The notes under the pieces: model-generated | Seen by the model: only the letters and a program-made list of their open reading frames with translations | Told to the model about the DNA's origin: nothing | Databases searched by the model: none | Part shown: positions 34,714-43,894 of the stretch, piece after piece | Numbering within the stretch: position 1 is the stretch's first letter | Layout: every line of letters starts with the position of its first letter | Program-made: the position numbers and the translations under genes | NCBI GenBank assembly: GCA_024642725.1 | Contig: JAHEAO010000004.1 | Location: 34,513-98,512, forward strand | DNA length: 64,000 bases | Direction: 5' to 3' | Source of the DNA: Paracoccaceae bacterium | Lineage (GTDB): Bacteria; Pseudomonadota; Alphaproteobacteria; Rhodobacterales; Rhodobacteraceae

Positions 34714-35511
34714 ATGACAGAGGATGCCGGATCAACGCTTGGTCGTCTGCACCGTTCGCTGCGGCTGCTCTATACGGGGCGCAGCCGCAAGGCGACGTGG
34801 TTTCGCTATTGCCTGATTGCCTTCGACGCCGCGACGATCATCTATTTCATCCTTACCGCAGCGCTGCAGCCGACCGGTTCAATTCTGGCGATCAACACCG
34901 TCTTTGGCCTTCTGATACTGACGGACTTTGCGGCGCGGCTGTGGATTGCCGAGGATCGCGCCAAGATGTTCTGGCAGATTTACACCATCGCCGATCTGGT
35001 GGTGGTGACGTCTTTGCTGCTGCTGCCGTTCTTCACACACGAGGCTGCTTTCCTGCGGATTCTGCGCGGTCTGCGGCTGATCCATTCCTACCACCTGATC
35101 CGTGACCTGCGGCATGACAGCAAGTTCTTCCGAAAGCACGAAGATGCGGTGCTGGCGGCGGTCAACCTGTTCGTCTTTGTCTTCGTGACGACCTCTGTCG
35201 TGTTCGTGCTGAACTTCGACAAGACGGCCGGGTATTCCGAATATGTCGACGCGCTCTATTTCACCGTTGCGACGCTGACGACGACCGGCTTTGGCGACAT
35301 CACGATGAAAACGCCAACTGGCAAACTTCTGTCGGTCTTCATCATGGTCGTCGGGGTCGCGCTTTTCGTACGGCTGGCCAGCGCAATCTTTCAGCCGCGC
35401 AAGGTCAAGTACAAATGTCCGGTCTGCGGCCTGAACCGCCACGACCCCGATGCGATCCATTGCAAACATTGCGGCGAAACGCTCGCCATCGAGACCGAAG
35501 GCGTCGCATAA
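34714..35511 (+). CDS. Voltage-gated-type potassium channel with C-terminal zinc ribbon
   Basis: A 265-residue channel with six predicted helices (S1-S6). The S4-like helix carries spaced arginines (FLRILRGLRLIHSYHLIRDL), and the pore loop TVATLTTTGFGDITM gives a K+-filter-like TGFGD. After S6 the protein ends in a CPVCGLNRHDPDAIHCKHCG zinc ribbon (about residues 235-255) in place of an RCK domain. This combination would put a metal-binding module on the cytoplasmic face. It is monocistronic, upstream of smc. Confidence 0.85.
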   Translation: MTEDAGSTLGRLHRSLRLLYTGRSRKATWFRYCLIAFDAATIIYFILTAALQPTGSILAINTVFGLLILTDFAARLWIAEDRAKMFWQIYTIADLVVVTSLLLLPFFTHEAAFLRILRGLRLIHSYHLIRDLRHDSKFFRKHEDAVLAAVNLFVFVFVTTSVVFVLNFDKTAGYSEYVDALYFTVATLTTTGFGDITMKTPTGKLLSVFIMVVGVALFVRLASAIFQPRKVKYKCPVCGLNRHDPDAIHCKHCGETLAIETEGVA

Positions 35512-35640
35512 GTGCAATTTGACGCAAGATGATGTGGATAAGTTGCCGAATTGATCCAGATGATGGGGTTCGGCGTTGACTCGACGGGTGCTGCGGGCGA
35601 AGAATTCGGGTCTGACTGGAATCACACCGGGACCGACCGC

Positions 35641-38600
35641 TTGCGTTTTACCAAACTACGGCTCAACGGCTTCAAAAGCTTCGTCGACCCGACGGAACTG
35701 ATCATCGCCAACGGATTGACCGGCGTGGTCGGTCCGAACGGCTGTGGCAAGTCGAATCTGCTTGAGGCGCTGCGCTGGGTGATGGGCGAAAACCGCGCTT
35801 CGGCGATGCGCGGCGACGGGATGGAGGATGTGATCTTTGCCGGGGCCGCGTCCCGGCCGGCACGGAATTTCGCCGAAGTCGCCCTGATGATCGACAATTC
35901 GGATCGGCTCGCGCCGTCGGGCTTCAACGAAGCCGACAATCTGGAGATCACGCGCCGGATCACCCGCGATGCGGGCTCTGCCTACAAGGTCAACACCAAG
36001 GATGTGCGGGCGCGTGACGTGCAGATGCTGTTTGCCGATGCGTCCACAGGCGCGCATTCGCCTGCGCTGGTCCGGCAGGGCCAGATTTCGGAACTGATCA
36101 ACGCACGGCCCAAGGCCCGGCGGCGAATTCTGGAAGAGGCGGCGGGGATCTCGGGCCTCTATCAGCGGCGTCACGAAGCGGAATTGAAACTGAAAGGCGC
36201 GGAAGGCAATCTGTTGCGCGTCGATGACGTCATCGAACAACTTGCCGCGCAGTTGCAGCAGCTTGCACGCCAAGCGCGGCAGGCAGCGCGATATCGCGAA
36301 ATCGGTGCCGAACTCCGACACTCCGAAGGCATGCTTTTGTATCGCCGCTGGAAAGAAGCGGAAGATGCGCGCGCCGCTGCCGATCACGACCTTACCGAAA
36401 AGGTCAAGGCGGCGGCAGAGGCGGAGCGTCTGGCGATTGCCGCCGCGAAACGCCGGGAAGTCAGCGATGACGCATTGCCACCGCTGCGCGAAGAGGAAGC
36501 GATTGCGGCGGCGGTTCTGCAGCGGCTTCAGGTGCAGCGTGACACGCTGAGCGATCAGGAAGCTCGCGCGGTGCAGGCGATCGAGACCCTGACCGCGCGT
36601 ATCGCGCAGCTTGCCCATGACATTGAACGCGAGGAATCGCTGAACCGGGATGCCGGTGAGACCATTGAGCGGCTGGACTGGGAAGCACGGGAACTTGCAA
36701 AGGCCTCTGACGGCCACGCCGAAAAGCTGGAGGCCGCCGGAGCGGCGGCGCGCGACGCGGCCACGGTGTTGCAGGAACGCGAGGATGCGTTGGCCGAACT
36801 GACCGAAGATGTCGCGCGACTTTCCGCGCGTCACCATTCGGCCCATCGCCTGCTTGAAGACGCAGGCAAAACGCTTTCCAAGAGCGAGTCAGAAGCCGGG
36901 CGTGCCCGCGATGCCGCAATCGAAGCCGAAGGCGCGCTGGCCAAGGCCGCGGCTGATCTTGCGGCTGCCGAAGCAACACTGAAGACGGCGACAGCGACCG
37001 CGGAATCAGCCGAAGCAACGCTTGTCGCAGCGGACGATGCCCGCGCGGAGGCGCAGTCCAGAGAGGCCGACGCCCGCGCGATCCGCAGCGAAGCGGAGGG
37101 TGAGGCCAACGCGCTTCGCGCAGAAGTCGCGGCACTCGCCAAGCTCGTGCAGCGCGATACTGCCGAGGGCGGGCAGGTTCTTGATCTTCTGCGGGTCGAG
37201 TCCGGATATGAAAAGGCTTTGGGCGCGGCTTTGGCCGACGATCTGCGCGCGCCCGCGATCGATGACGGCGCAGCCTCTGGCTGGGCGACCCTGCCCGGTT
37301 ATGCAAAGCCGCAGTCACTGCCCAAGGGTGTGGCAGCGCTGACCAACCACGTATCCGTTCCCGGCGTGCTGGCCCGCCGCATGGGGCAGGTCGGTCTTGT
37401 TGACGCCAAGGACGGGCCGAGGCTGCAGGCAGATCTGTTGCCTGGTCAGCGGCTTGTCAGTCTTCAGGGCGATCTGTGGCGCTGGGATGGGTATCGCGCG
37501 GGGGCAGAAGATGCGCCAAGCGCCTCGGCTCTGCGCCTGCAGCAACTCAATCGCTTGCAGGAGCTCAAGCAGGATCTTGAAGAGGCGACCGCCCGCGCAA
37601 TGGGCGCGGTGCAGGCGCATGAATCGCTCAAGTCGCGGCTTGTCGATCTGTCAGAGGCCGACCGCGCCGCCCGCGATGCACGGCGTGAAGCCGACCGTCT
37701 GGCCACGGAAGCCAGCCGCGCAATGAGCCGGTCCGAGGCAGATCGCAACATTGCCGGGGGCAAACTGGAAAGCCTCAGGTTGGCGGTGGCGCGGCACGAG
37801 GAAGAGGCGATGGCCGCCCGCGTTCGATTGAAAGAGGCCGAGGCTGGCCTGGCGGATCTGGGCGATCTCGATGCCGCGCGTGCCAGTGTCGAAGACGTCA
37901 AGATGACGGTAGAGGCGGCGCGCATCACCATGATGTCCCGGCGGTCCGCCCATGACGAGCTGCGCCGGGAAGGCGAAGCCCGTGTGCGGCGCAGCCAGGA
38001 AGTGACCAAGGAGGTTTCCGGCTGGCGGCACCGGCTGGAAACGGCTGGCAAGCGGATCGCCGAACTCGGTGACCGCAAGACCGCATCGGAGGCGGAACTC
38101 GCCACAGCCAGCCTTGCCCCGCAAGAGATCGCAGCGGAGCGCGCCAAGCTGGCCGATGCGATTGATGCAGCCGAAACCCGGCGCAAGGCGGCATCGGACC
38201 GGCTGGCAGAAGGCGAAACCGCGCTTCGCGAAGCCGTGACGGCGGAGCGGGAGGCAGAGCGTCTGGCTTCTGAGGCAAGAGAGGGCCGGGCGCGGGCCGA
38301 AGCCCGGGCGGATGCGGCCAAGGAGACCGTTGCATATGCCGCCGAACGCATCACCGAGGATCAGGAAACGACACCGGACAAGCTGTTGGAACAGCTTGAT
38401 GTCCTGCCCGACCAGATGCCGTCGGTCGATCAGATAGAAAACGACGTGAACCGATTGAAGCGCAGCCGTGACGCGCTTGGCGCGGTCAACCTGCGCGCCG
38501 AAGAAGATGCACGCGACGTGCAGGAAGAACATGACACGCTGGCCAGTGAGAAGATCGATCTGGAAGAAGCAATCAAGAAGCTGCGCACCGGCATCACGAG

Positions 38601-39096
38601 CCTCAACCGCGAAGGGCGCGAACGCCTGTTGACCGCGTTCGAGCAGGTGAACACCAATTTCGCAATGCTGTTCAAGCACCTCTTCGGCGGTGGCGAGGCG
38701 AAGCTGGTGATGGTCGAAAGCGACGACCCGCTGGAAGCCGGGTTGGAGATCATGTGCCAGCCGCCGGGCAAAAGGCTTTCCACGCTGTCGCTGCTGTCGG
38801 GGGGGGAACAGACGCTGACGGCGCTGGCGCTGATCTTTGCGGTCTTCCTTGCCAACCCCGCGCCGATTTGCGTGCTCGACGAAGTCGACGCGCCGCTGGA
38901 CGATGCCAATGTCACGCGCTTCTGCGATATGCTGGACGAGATGACCCGGCAAACCGACACGCGGTTCCTGATCATCACCCACCATGCGGTGACGATGGCG
39001 CGGATGGACCGGCTTTTTGGCGTCACGATGGGCGAACAGGGTGTCAGCCAGCTGGTTTCCGTCGACCTCAAACGCGCCGAGCAGATGGTGGCCTGA
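35641..39096 (+). CDS. smc: Chromosome segregation protein SMC
   Basis: About 1151 residues, the usual length. The N-terminal ATPase half has LRLNGFKSFVDPTELI, Walker A GVVGPNGCGKSNLLEAL and the ARPKARRRILEEAAGI region. Two long Ala/Glu/Arg-rich coiled-coil arms follow, separated by a hinge near residues 500-620. The C-terminal half has the signature LLSGGEQTLTALALIFA and Walker B APICVLDEVDAPLDDANV. SMC homodimers condense and segregate the chromosome with ScpA/ScpB (not in the window). The start is a TTG at 35641 giving (M)RFTKLRLNG; an in-frame TTG at 35551 would add 30 non-conserved residues. Confidence 0.96.
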   Translation: MRFTKLRLNGFKSFVDPTELIIANGLTGVVGPNGCGKSNLLEALRWVMGENRASAMRGDGMEDVIFAGAASRPARNFAEVALMIDNSDRLAPSGFNEADNLEITRRITRDAGSAYKVNTKDVRARDVQMLFADASTGAHSPALVRQGQISELINARPKARRRILEEAAGISGLYQRRHEAELKLKGAEGNLLRVDDVIEQLAAQLQQLARQARQAARYREIGAELRHSEGMLLYRRWKEAEDARAAADHDLTEKVKAAAEAERLAIAAAKRREVSDDALPPLREEEAIAAAVLQRLQVQRDTLSDQEARAVQAIETLTARIAQLAHDIEREESLNRDAGETIERLDWEARELAKASDGHAEKLEAAGAAARDAATVLQEREDALAELTEDVARLSARHHSAHRLLEDAGKTLSKSESEAGRARDAAIEAEGALAKAAADLAAAEATLKTATATAESAEATLVAADDARAEAQSREADARAIRSEAEGEANALRAEVAALAKLVQRDTAEGGQVLDLLRVESGYEKALGAALADDLRAPAIDDGAASGWATLPGYAKPQSLPKGVAALTNHVSVPGVLARRMGQVGLVDAKDGPRLQADLLPGQRLVSLQGDLWRWDGYRAGAEDAPSASALRLQQLNRLQELKQDLEEATARAMGAVQAHESLKSRLVDLSEADRAARDARREADRLATEASRAMSRSEADRNIAGGKLESLRLAVARHEEEAMAARVRLKEAEAGLADLGDLDAARASVEDVKMTVEAARITMMSRRSAHDELRREGEARVRRSQEVTKEVSGWRHRLETAGKRIAELGDRKTASEAELATASLAPQEIAAERAKLADAIDAAETRRKAASDRLAEGETALREAVTAEREAERLASEAREGRARAEARADAAKETVAYAAERITEDQETTPDKLLEQLDVLPDQMPSVDQIENDVNRLKRSRDALGAVNLRAEEDARDVQEEHDTLASEKIDLEEAIKKLRTGITSLNREGRERLLTAFEQVNTNFAMLFKHLFGGGEAKLVMVESDDPLEAGLEIMCQPPGKRLSTLSLLSGGEQTLTALALIFAVFLANPAPICVLDEVDAPLDDANVTRFCDMLDEMTRQTDTRFLIITHHAVTMARMDRLFGVTMGEQGVSQLVSVDLKRAEQMVA

Positions 39097-39174
39097 GTCG
39101 CCCCCAGCATGGGTAACGGCGGATTAATCATTAATGGCTAGAACAGGTCGTGAACAAACGACCGAGGACCCGCC

Positions 39175-39300
39175 ATGCATGAAGCTGTCGCTATCGCTAC
39201 TGTCCTGTTGCTTCTGGCCCTGACCGGCGTCGAGCCGGGTGAGGCGCAGGCAAAATACTGCAGGACCGGCCCCGTCGCCGCGCTGCTGGATGGGTGCTGA
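39175..39300 (+). CDS. Putative secreted micropeptide
   Basis: A 41-codon frame with ATG at 39175, six bases after GAGGA. It has a near-ideal signal peptide (MHEAVAIATVLLLLALTGVE, then a probable AQA cleavage site) and leaves a short mature peptide KYCRTGPVAALLDGC with two cysteines. A hairpin follows the stop, as expected for a complete gene. An inverted repeat ATTAAT-C-ATTAAT (39123-39135) lies upstream. No function is known. Confidence 0.5.
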   Translation: MHEAVAIATVLLLLALTGVEPGEAQAKYCRTGPVAALLDGC

Positions 39301-39305
39301 ACTCA

Positions 39306-39331
39306 CCGGCGCGCGAAAGGCGCGCTGCCGG
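39306..39331. terminator. GC-rich hairpin between convergent genes
   Basis: CCGGCGCGC (39306-39314) pairs with GCGCGC...CCGG (39320-39331) around GAAAG with a two-base bulge. It sits between the micropeptide stop and the end of the convergent GYD-domain gene. No long T-tract follows in either direction. Confidence 0.4.
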
Positions 39332-39332
39332 A

Positions 39333-39665
39333 TCAGCCGATGGCGCCCTTGTAGCTCGGTGTGGCTTTCCCGGCGGCTTTCATGGCCTCCATCGCTTCGC
39401 CTGACGTCATCAACTTGATCGTCCTGCCGCCTGACATGGTGCCGGAAGCGCCTACAACCAACGCCCCTGCGGCCATGGTTCGGTCATCCGGGGCTTCGAT
39501 CAGCGCGTAGATATCTTCGTCACCAAAGGCGAAGAACAAATGATGCAGCTTGCCGCCGATCCCTTCGATCAGTTTGCGGGCTGCGGCTTCGCGGTCCTGA
39601 GGTTTCGCGACCATGGCTTTCAGCGCATCGGTCGAATAGCGTCCGGTGAACAGGTAATACGGCAT
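39333..39665 (-). CDS. GYD domain-containing protein
   Basis: A 110-residue protein of the GYD family (dimeric alpha-beta barrel-like). It begins MPYYLFTGRYSTDALKAMVA, then DREAAARKLIEGIGGKLHHL, FAFGDEDIYALIEAPDD and SGTMSGGRTIKLMT, matching the family's length and strand-helix order. Function is unknown; related domains bind small molecules or act as monooxygenases. It is monocistronic. Confidence 0.85.
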   Translation of the reverse strand: MPYYLFTGRYSTDALKAMVAKPQDREAAARKLIEGIGGKLHHLFFAFGDEDIYALIEAPDDRTMAAGALVVGASGTMSGGRTIKLMTSGEAMEAMKAAGKATPSYKGAIG

Positions 39666-39883
39666 GTGTTTCCCCCCGATTGGTGCCGGGGCGTCGGCCT
39701 GAACTGCGGTAACTGGCTAATGGAAAAACCCGACTCGCCGGCTGTTGCAATTCGAGCAGACTACGCCTTTTCGACCTGCGAGTCGATCTGGCCATACGGG
39801 CCCCCCGCACATCTGTCGCCTTAATGTGATGCCGCGGTTTGACCGGATCTGGGCTAGGGTTGTGAAAACGGAAAGGCGAACGG

Positions 39884-40243
39884 ATGCGTCTGGCACTACT
39901 GCTTGCCCTGATGACCTTGCCAGCTGCGGCGCAGGGGCTGAGACCTTCGGACAGCCAACTGGATGCGACTGGATTGAGTGAGGCACTGACCGGTCAGGTC
40001 ATCGAGTTCTACGATGGCTCGAAATCCTACTACTATCCGGACGGGACCTATATCTACACTTACGTCGATGGCGGGGAGGAATGGGACGGGACCTATGAAC
40101 TGGCCGGGGCCGGGTCGGTTTGCGTGCGGATGACTGTTGGCGGGTCACGTTGCGATACTTACGTCATGGATGGCGACCGGCTCGTGCTGGTCATTGCCGA
40201 TGGCACAAGGTTCCCGGTGCGCGCACGCACGGCGCTTCAATAG
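39884..40243 (+). CDS. Secreted protein of unknown function
   Basis: A 119-residue protein with a short signal peptide (MRLALLLALMTLPAAAQG). The mature part is rich in aromatic and acidic residues: IEFYDGSKSYYYPDGTYIYT, then EEWDGTYELAGAGSVCVRM and SRCDTYVMDGDRLVLVIADG. The alternating strand pattern and two cysteines suggest a small disulfide-bonded beta domain. No named family is claimed. It is convergent with the MltB-type gene. Confidence 0.65.
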   Translation: MRLALLLALMTLPAAAQGLRPSDSQLDATGLSEALTGQVIEFYDGSKSYYYPDGTYIYTYVDGGEEWDGTYELAGAGSVCVRMTVGGSRCDTYVMDGDRLVLVIADGTRFPVRARTALQ

Positions 40244-40288
40244 GGCAGTCTGAACGCTGCTTGCTTGCGGCTGAACGGCTCTGGAAAA

Positions 40289-41464
40289 TCAGAGTTTCGA
40301 CAAAAGCGCCGCAGTGGGCCAGGCATCGGCGGGCAGGCCAAGTCGCACCTGCTCTTTCTGAACGGCCTCTCGCGTCTTCTCGCCGAGAATACCGTCAATG
40401 CCACCCACATCATGGCCCCGCGCGGACAGCTTTTTCTGCAGCGACTTCATCTGCCCGTCCGACAGCCCGGGTTCAGGATTGCGGGCGTCGAAAACCGGCG
40501 CGCCTTCCAGCCTTGTGGCGAAATAGGCTGCGGTGGTGACATAGACGAAGCTCTTGTTCCATTCGAAATAGACCCTGAAATTCGGGTAGGCGAGGAAAGC
40601 CGGCCCGTTGCGGCCCATCGGCAGCAGCACCGAGGCTGGCAGGTTCGAGGGGCCGAGCGCGCCGCTGCGCGCAGAGACGCCCTGTTTGGCCCATTGGCTT
40701 ACCGTCTGGGTATGGTTCAGCCCGGTCGCTGCCCAATCGAGGTTTTGAGGCACCACGATTTCCTGCAACCACGGTTCATTCGCGCGCCAGCCAAGCCCGC
40801 GCAGCATTTTGCCGCCCGACATCAGCGCATCGGCGGGCGAGGTTTTCAGGCTGACGTGACCGTCGCCGTCGCCATCCACGCCGTTGGCAAGGATGTCTTC
40901 GGGCAACATCTGCACCATGCCGATTTCACCGGCCCAGGCCCCCTTGGTGTTCACGGGGTCGAAATCGCCGCGCTCGTAGAGTTCCAATGCGGCAAAGACC
41001 TGCGGCTGGAACAATTCGGGGCGGCGGCAATCGTGCGACAGGGTCAGAAGCGAGTTCAGCGTATTGAAATTGCCCTGAACCTGTCCGTAGTCGGTTTCGA
41101 GCGCCCAGAACGCAAGTAGCACGCCGCGCGAAACGCCGTAATTGCGTTCCACGGCATCGAAAACCGCGTCGTATTTCTGCGCATTGCGCTTGCCGTTGTC
41201 GATTCGGTTCTGGCTGATGACCCGGCGCGAGAAGTCGACAAAGCTCATCTGGAAAATCCCCTGAGCCCGATCCGCCTTGATGACACTCGGGTCCTGGCGC
41301 GCGTTGGCGAAGAACCGGTCAACCGATGCAGAGGAATGGCCGCGACTGACGGCCTCTTGCTTGAGGCCGCCGACAAAGGAGGAAAACGATCCTCCGCAGG
41401 GAACATTCGCCAGTGCGGGCGCGGCAAGGCCCAGTGCGACGGACAGGACTAGGGGAAAACGCAT
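40289..41464 (-). CDS. Lytic murein transglycosylase (MltB-type, SLT_2) with peptidoglycan-binding domain
   Basis: A 391-residue periplasmic enzyme. After a signal peptide (LAAPALA) the SLT_2 domain shows QGIFQMSFVDFSRRVIS, the catalytic glutamate in LLAFWALETDYGQVQGNFNT, GAWAGEIGMVQMLPEDIL and YPNFRVYFEWNKSFVYV. A C-terminal PG_binding_1 repeat (MKSLQKKLSARGHDVGGID, then GEKTREAVQKEQ) anchors it to the wall. There is no lipobox, unlike E. coli MltB. It lies 45 bases after cobD on the same strand and may be read from that operon. Confidence 0.93.
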   Translation of the reverse strand: MRFPLVLSVALGLAAPALANVPCGGSFSSFVGGLKQEAVSRGHSSASVDRFFANARQDPSVIKADRAQGIFQMSFVDFSRRVISQNRIDNGKRNAQKYDAVFDAVERNYGVSRGVLLAFWALETDYGQVQGNFNTLNSLLTLSHDCRRPELFQPQVFAALELYERGDFDPVNTKGAWAGEIGMVQMLPEDILANGVDGDGDGHVSLKTSPADALMSGGKMLRGLGWRANEPWLQEIVVPQNLDWAATGLNHTQTVSQWAKQGVSARSGALGPSNLPASVLLPMGRNGPAFLAYPNFRVYFEWNKSFVYVTTAAYFATRLEGAPVFDARNPEPGLSDGQMKSLQKKLSARGHDVGGIDGILGEKTREAVQKEQVRLGLPADAWPTAALLSKL

Positions 41465-41509
41465 ACAGCCTCCAAGGATTGACGGGGGCAGGTTAGCAGG
41501 ACCTTGGGG

Positions 41510-42424
41510 TCACGCAATGGCAAGTATCGCGACAAGGCACAGAAGCAGCGCCCATGTGCGCCAAAGTGCTGCTGCGGCGGATTCGATATCGGCGGCGGTC
41601 AGATCGCGGCGGCCATCGGGGTTGACGAACGGAAAGTCGCGCATTTCGCCGCCGTAGCTGCGGGGCCCGGCCAAGGCGATGCCAAGGCTTGCCGCCATCG
41701 CCGCTTCGGGCCAGCCCGCATTCGGGGATTTGTGCAACCGGGCGTCGCGGCGGACTTCGGGCCAGATATCGAAGCGCAGATGCACGGCGGCAATCAAAAG
41801 CGCGGTCAGCCGCGCCGGTATCAGGTTCAGCGCATCGTCAAGCCGCGCCGCTGCCCAGCCGAACGCTTCGTGGCGGGGCGTGCGATAACCGATCATGCTG
41901 TCGGCGGTGTTGACGATCTTGTAAAGCAAGAGCCCCGGCAGCCCGGCGAGGAGAAACCAGAAAACCGGGGCGACGACGCCGTCAGACAGGTTTTCGGCAG
42001 CGCTTTCGATGGCCGAACGGGAAACCGCGGCCTCGTCCATGTCGGCGGTGTCGCGGCTGACGATCATCGCAACGGCATGGCGGCCCGCCGGTAGCGACTG
42101 TCGCAAGCCTTGCGCGACGGCACGCACATGGTCGGTCAGGCTGCGTTGCGCCAGCAGCACCGCCGCCGCAAGCGTTTCCAGCACCGCGCCGCCGGGCAGG
42201 GCCTCTATCGCGGCACCGATGGCGATTGCCATGCCGCCCAGTGCCGCTGTGGTCAGGACGCCCTTCGCGCGGCGATTTCGCCCGTGGTTCAGGGCCTCGT
42301 CCGCCCAGCCGACAGCGCGGCCCATCAGGACGGCCGGGTGCGCAAAGCGTTTCCACAGCCAGTCCGGTTCGCCGAAGATGGCGTCGAGCACCATCGCGGC
42401 AACCAGAATGGCAGCGTGGGTCAC
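41510..42424 (-). CDS. cobD: Adenosylcobinamide-phosphate synthase (CbiB/CobD)
   Basis: A 304-residue integral membrane protein. It begins with the family's [16 protein letters not shown] and [18 protein letters not shown], and continues [40 protein letters not shown] and [20 protein letters not shown]. It attaches the (R)-1-amino-2-propanol (or its phosphate) arm to adenosylcobyric acid. It overlaps cobC (ATGA), the gene for the enzyme that makes the aminopropanol phosphate, so consecutive steps are co-translated. Confidence 0.94.
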   Translation of the reverse strand: MTHAAILVAAMVLDAIFGEPDWLWKRFAHPAVLMGRAVGWADEALNHGRNRRAKGVLTTAALGGMAIAIGAAIEALPGGAVLETLAAAVLLAQRSLTDHVRAVAQGLRQSLPAGRHAVAMIVSRDTADMDEAAVSRSAIESAAENLSDGVVAPVFWFLLAGLPGLLLYKIVNTADSMIGYRTPRHEAFGWAAARLDDALNLIPARLTALLIAAVHLRFDIWPEVRRDARLHKSPNAGWPEAAMAASLGIALAGPRSYGGEMRDFPFVNPDGRRDLTAADIESAAAALWRTWALLLCLVAILAIA

Positions 42425-43353
42425 AGCGCCGCCTCAAGCTGCGCCCAGCGATCCGGGGCCGGCAGCCCAAGGCGAAGCCACCCTGTCGAATAGGGAAAGA
42501 TGCGGGTCCAGATATGATGCTGCGCGAGCCGGTTCTGCACTGTGGCCGCATCATCGACGTCGTAGAGGCGGAACAGGTCCGTGCCACCGACAAGCTGCCC
42601 ATGCGGAACCATCATTCGATCAAGACGGGCGGCATCTTCGGCCAGTCGCTTTCGAGCGGTCATTGCCCAGTCAGGATCACCCAGCGCGCGCGCACCGATT
42701 TCAATCGCCGGACCGGAGGTCGCCCAGGGGCCCAGCCGCTCTGCCAGTTCGGAAACAAGTCCGGGATCGCCAATGGCAAATCCAAGCCGTAGCCCCGCCA
42801 ACCCCCAGAACTTGCCGAAACTCTTGAGCAGAAGCGTTCCGGGGCGTCCTGCCAGGCGCATCAGTGTGTCCTTGGGCGTGGTATCGCAGAAGCTTTCATC
42901 AATGATGCGGAAAGGCGCTGTCAGATCGGATTCCGTCCAGAGGCGACCGTCCGGATTGTTCGGATGGACAACGACCTGAGCGTCGGACTGCGCCTTGCCG
43001 ACCTGCCAGCCGGTGGCGCGGAATGCGGCGGCATGTTCATTGTAGGTGGGTGCATGAATATGAACCGAACCCTTGGGCCTCAGCGATGGAATCCGCGCGA
43101 TCAGCGCTGACGCCCCCGGTGCGGCGATGATCGCGGCCTCATCGGGCACATCCCAGAACTTGCGCGCGGCTTCGAGCAGCCGGGTCATTGCACCCTGATC
43201 GGGCAGCGCTGTCCAGGCGTCTTGACTGATTTGGCCGACCGGGTAGGGCACCGGGTTTATGCCGGTCGACAGGTCCAGCCAATCGGCCCGGTCTCCGCCA
43301 TGGTTTCGAACCGCCGCGTCGAGCCCGCCGCCATGATCGCGCAGCTTCGTCAT
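42421..43353 (-). CDS. cobC: Threonine-phosphate decarboxylase-like aminotransferase CobC
   Basis: A 310-residue PLP fold-type I protein. It opens with [20 protein letters not shown] and [14 protein letters not shown], the CobC/CobD-type N-terminus; [12 protein letters not shown] matches the PLP-binding loop, and the Schiff-base lysine is in [19 protein letters not shown]. It forms (R)-1-amino-2-propanol O-2-phosphate from threonine phosphate for the lower-ligand arm. It overlaps both neighbours (DUF1636 upstream, cobD downstream) by ATGA. Confidence 0.92.
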   Translation of the reverse strand: MTKLRDHGGGLDAAVRNHGGDRADWLDLSTGINPVPYPVGQISQDAWTALPDQGAMTRLLEAARKFWDVPDEAAIIAAPGASALIARIPSLRPKGSVHIHAPTYNEHAAAFRATGWQVGKAQSDAQVVVHPNNPDGRLWTESDLTAPFRIIDESFCDTTPKDTLMRLAGRPGTLLLKSFGKFWGLAGLRLGFAIGDPGLVSELAERLGPWATSGPAIEIGARALGDPDWAMTARKRLAEDAARLDRMMVPHGQLVGGTDLFRLYDVDDAATVQNRLAQHHIWTRIFPYSTGWLRLGLPAPDRWAQLEAAL

Positions 43354-43721
43354 TCTTCAGGTGGCAGCGGCGGATGGCGGGTCACAAAATGTCCCTTTAT
43401 CGCGGCGGGCCATTGACGATAGGGGACCTGTCCCGTGTCTGTATCCGCATGCAGCATCGCGTAGGCCACGACCGCTTCTGCGGATTCTCGGTCGGGCATG
43501 AAATTACCGATGGTGTAGCAGAGCTTTCCATGCGCCTGAACCGCGACATTGCAGCCATGGGCACAGCCCATCAGGCAAGAGGTGCGGCGGGTCCGAACCG
43601 GGGCGCCGTTCGCGGCCTCTTCGATCATCTCGGCGAAGGCTTCGCCATCGGTCCGGCCATGCTCCTCGGCGGTCCAGCCTTCACGTTTGCAGGTGTCGCA
43701 GATGGTAATCCAAGTGGTCAT
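43350..43721 (-). CDS. DUF1636 family metal-binding protein (ferredoxin-like)
   Basis: A 123-residue protein of the DUF1636 family found in cobalamin gene clusters. Cysteines are placed as ICDTCKREG (C8, C11) and TSCLMGCAHGCNVAV (C49, C53, C57), with a sixth near C68, resembling the layout of thioredoxin-fold [2Fe-2S] proteins. A redox or metal-binding role in corrin synthesis is inference. It is the first gene of the leftward DUF1636-cobC-cobD operon and shares a divergent promoter with the receiver gene. Confidence 0.85.
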   Translation of the reverse strand: MTTWITICDTCKREGWTAEEHGRTDGEAFAEMIEEAANGAPVRTRRTSCLMGCAHGCNVAVQAHGKLCYTIGNFMPDRESAEAVVAYAMLHADTDTGQVPYRQWPAAIKGHFVTRHPPLPPEE

Positions 43722-43788
43722 AAGCTGCCTTCTTCTATCGCCGGCCCCATTGAGCGGATTCGTGCCGGAGACGCAACCGGATTGACAA

Positions 43789-43835
43789 TTGTTAACGAAT
43801 TGGTGGTTCAGGTTAACGCCTTGTTAACGAATTGG
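43789..43835. promoter_or_regulatory. CtrA-like binding motif and 15-bp direct repeats in a divergent promoter
   Basis: TTAA-CGCCTTG-TTAAC at 43813-43828 matches the CtrA consensus TTAA-N7-TTAAC exactly. In addition TTGTTAACGAATTGG occurs at 43789-43803 and again at 43821-43835, 32 bases apart. The cluster lies between the DUF1636 start and the receiver-domain gene. CtrA is the master cell-cycle/motility response regulator of alphaproteobacteria. The link is inferred from sequence match and position. Confidence 0.55.
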
Positions 43836-43894
43836 GTGGATTTTTGCGGGAGGGGAAGACGTGCGAAAATTGCCCTTGGGGCAACCGAGGTAAA

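Noticed and set aside
37651..38985. 444-codon minus-strand frame antisense to smc
   Set aside because: Arises from the Ala/Glu/Arg-rich coiled coil of SMC at high GC; no domain.
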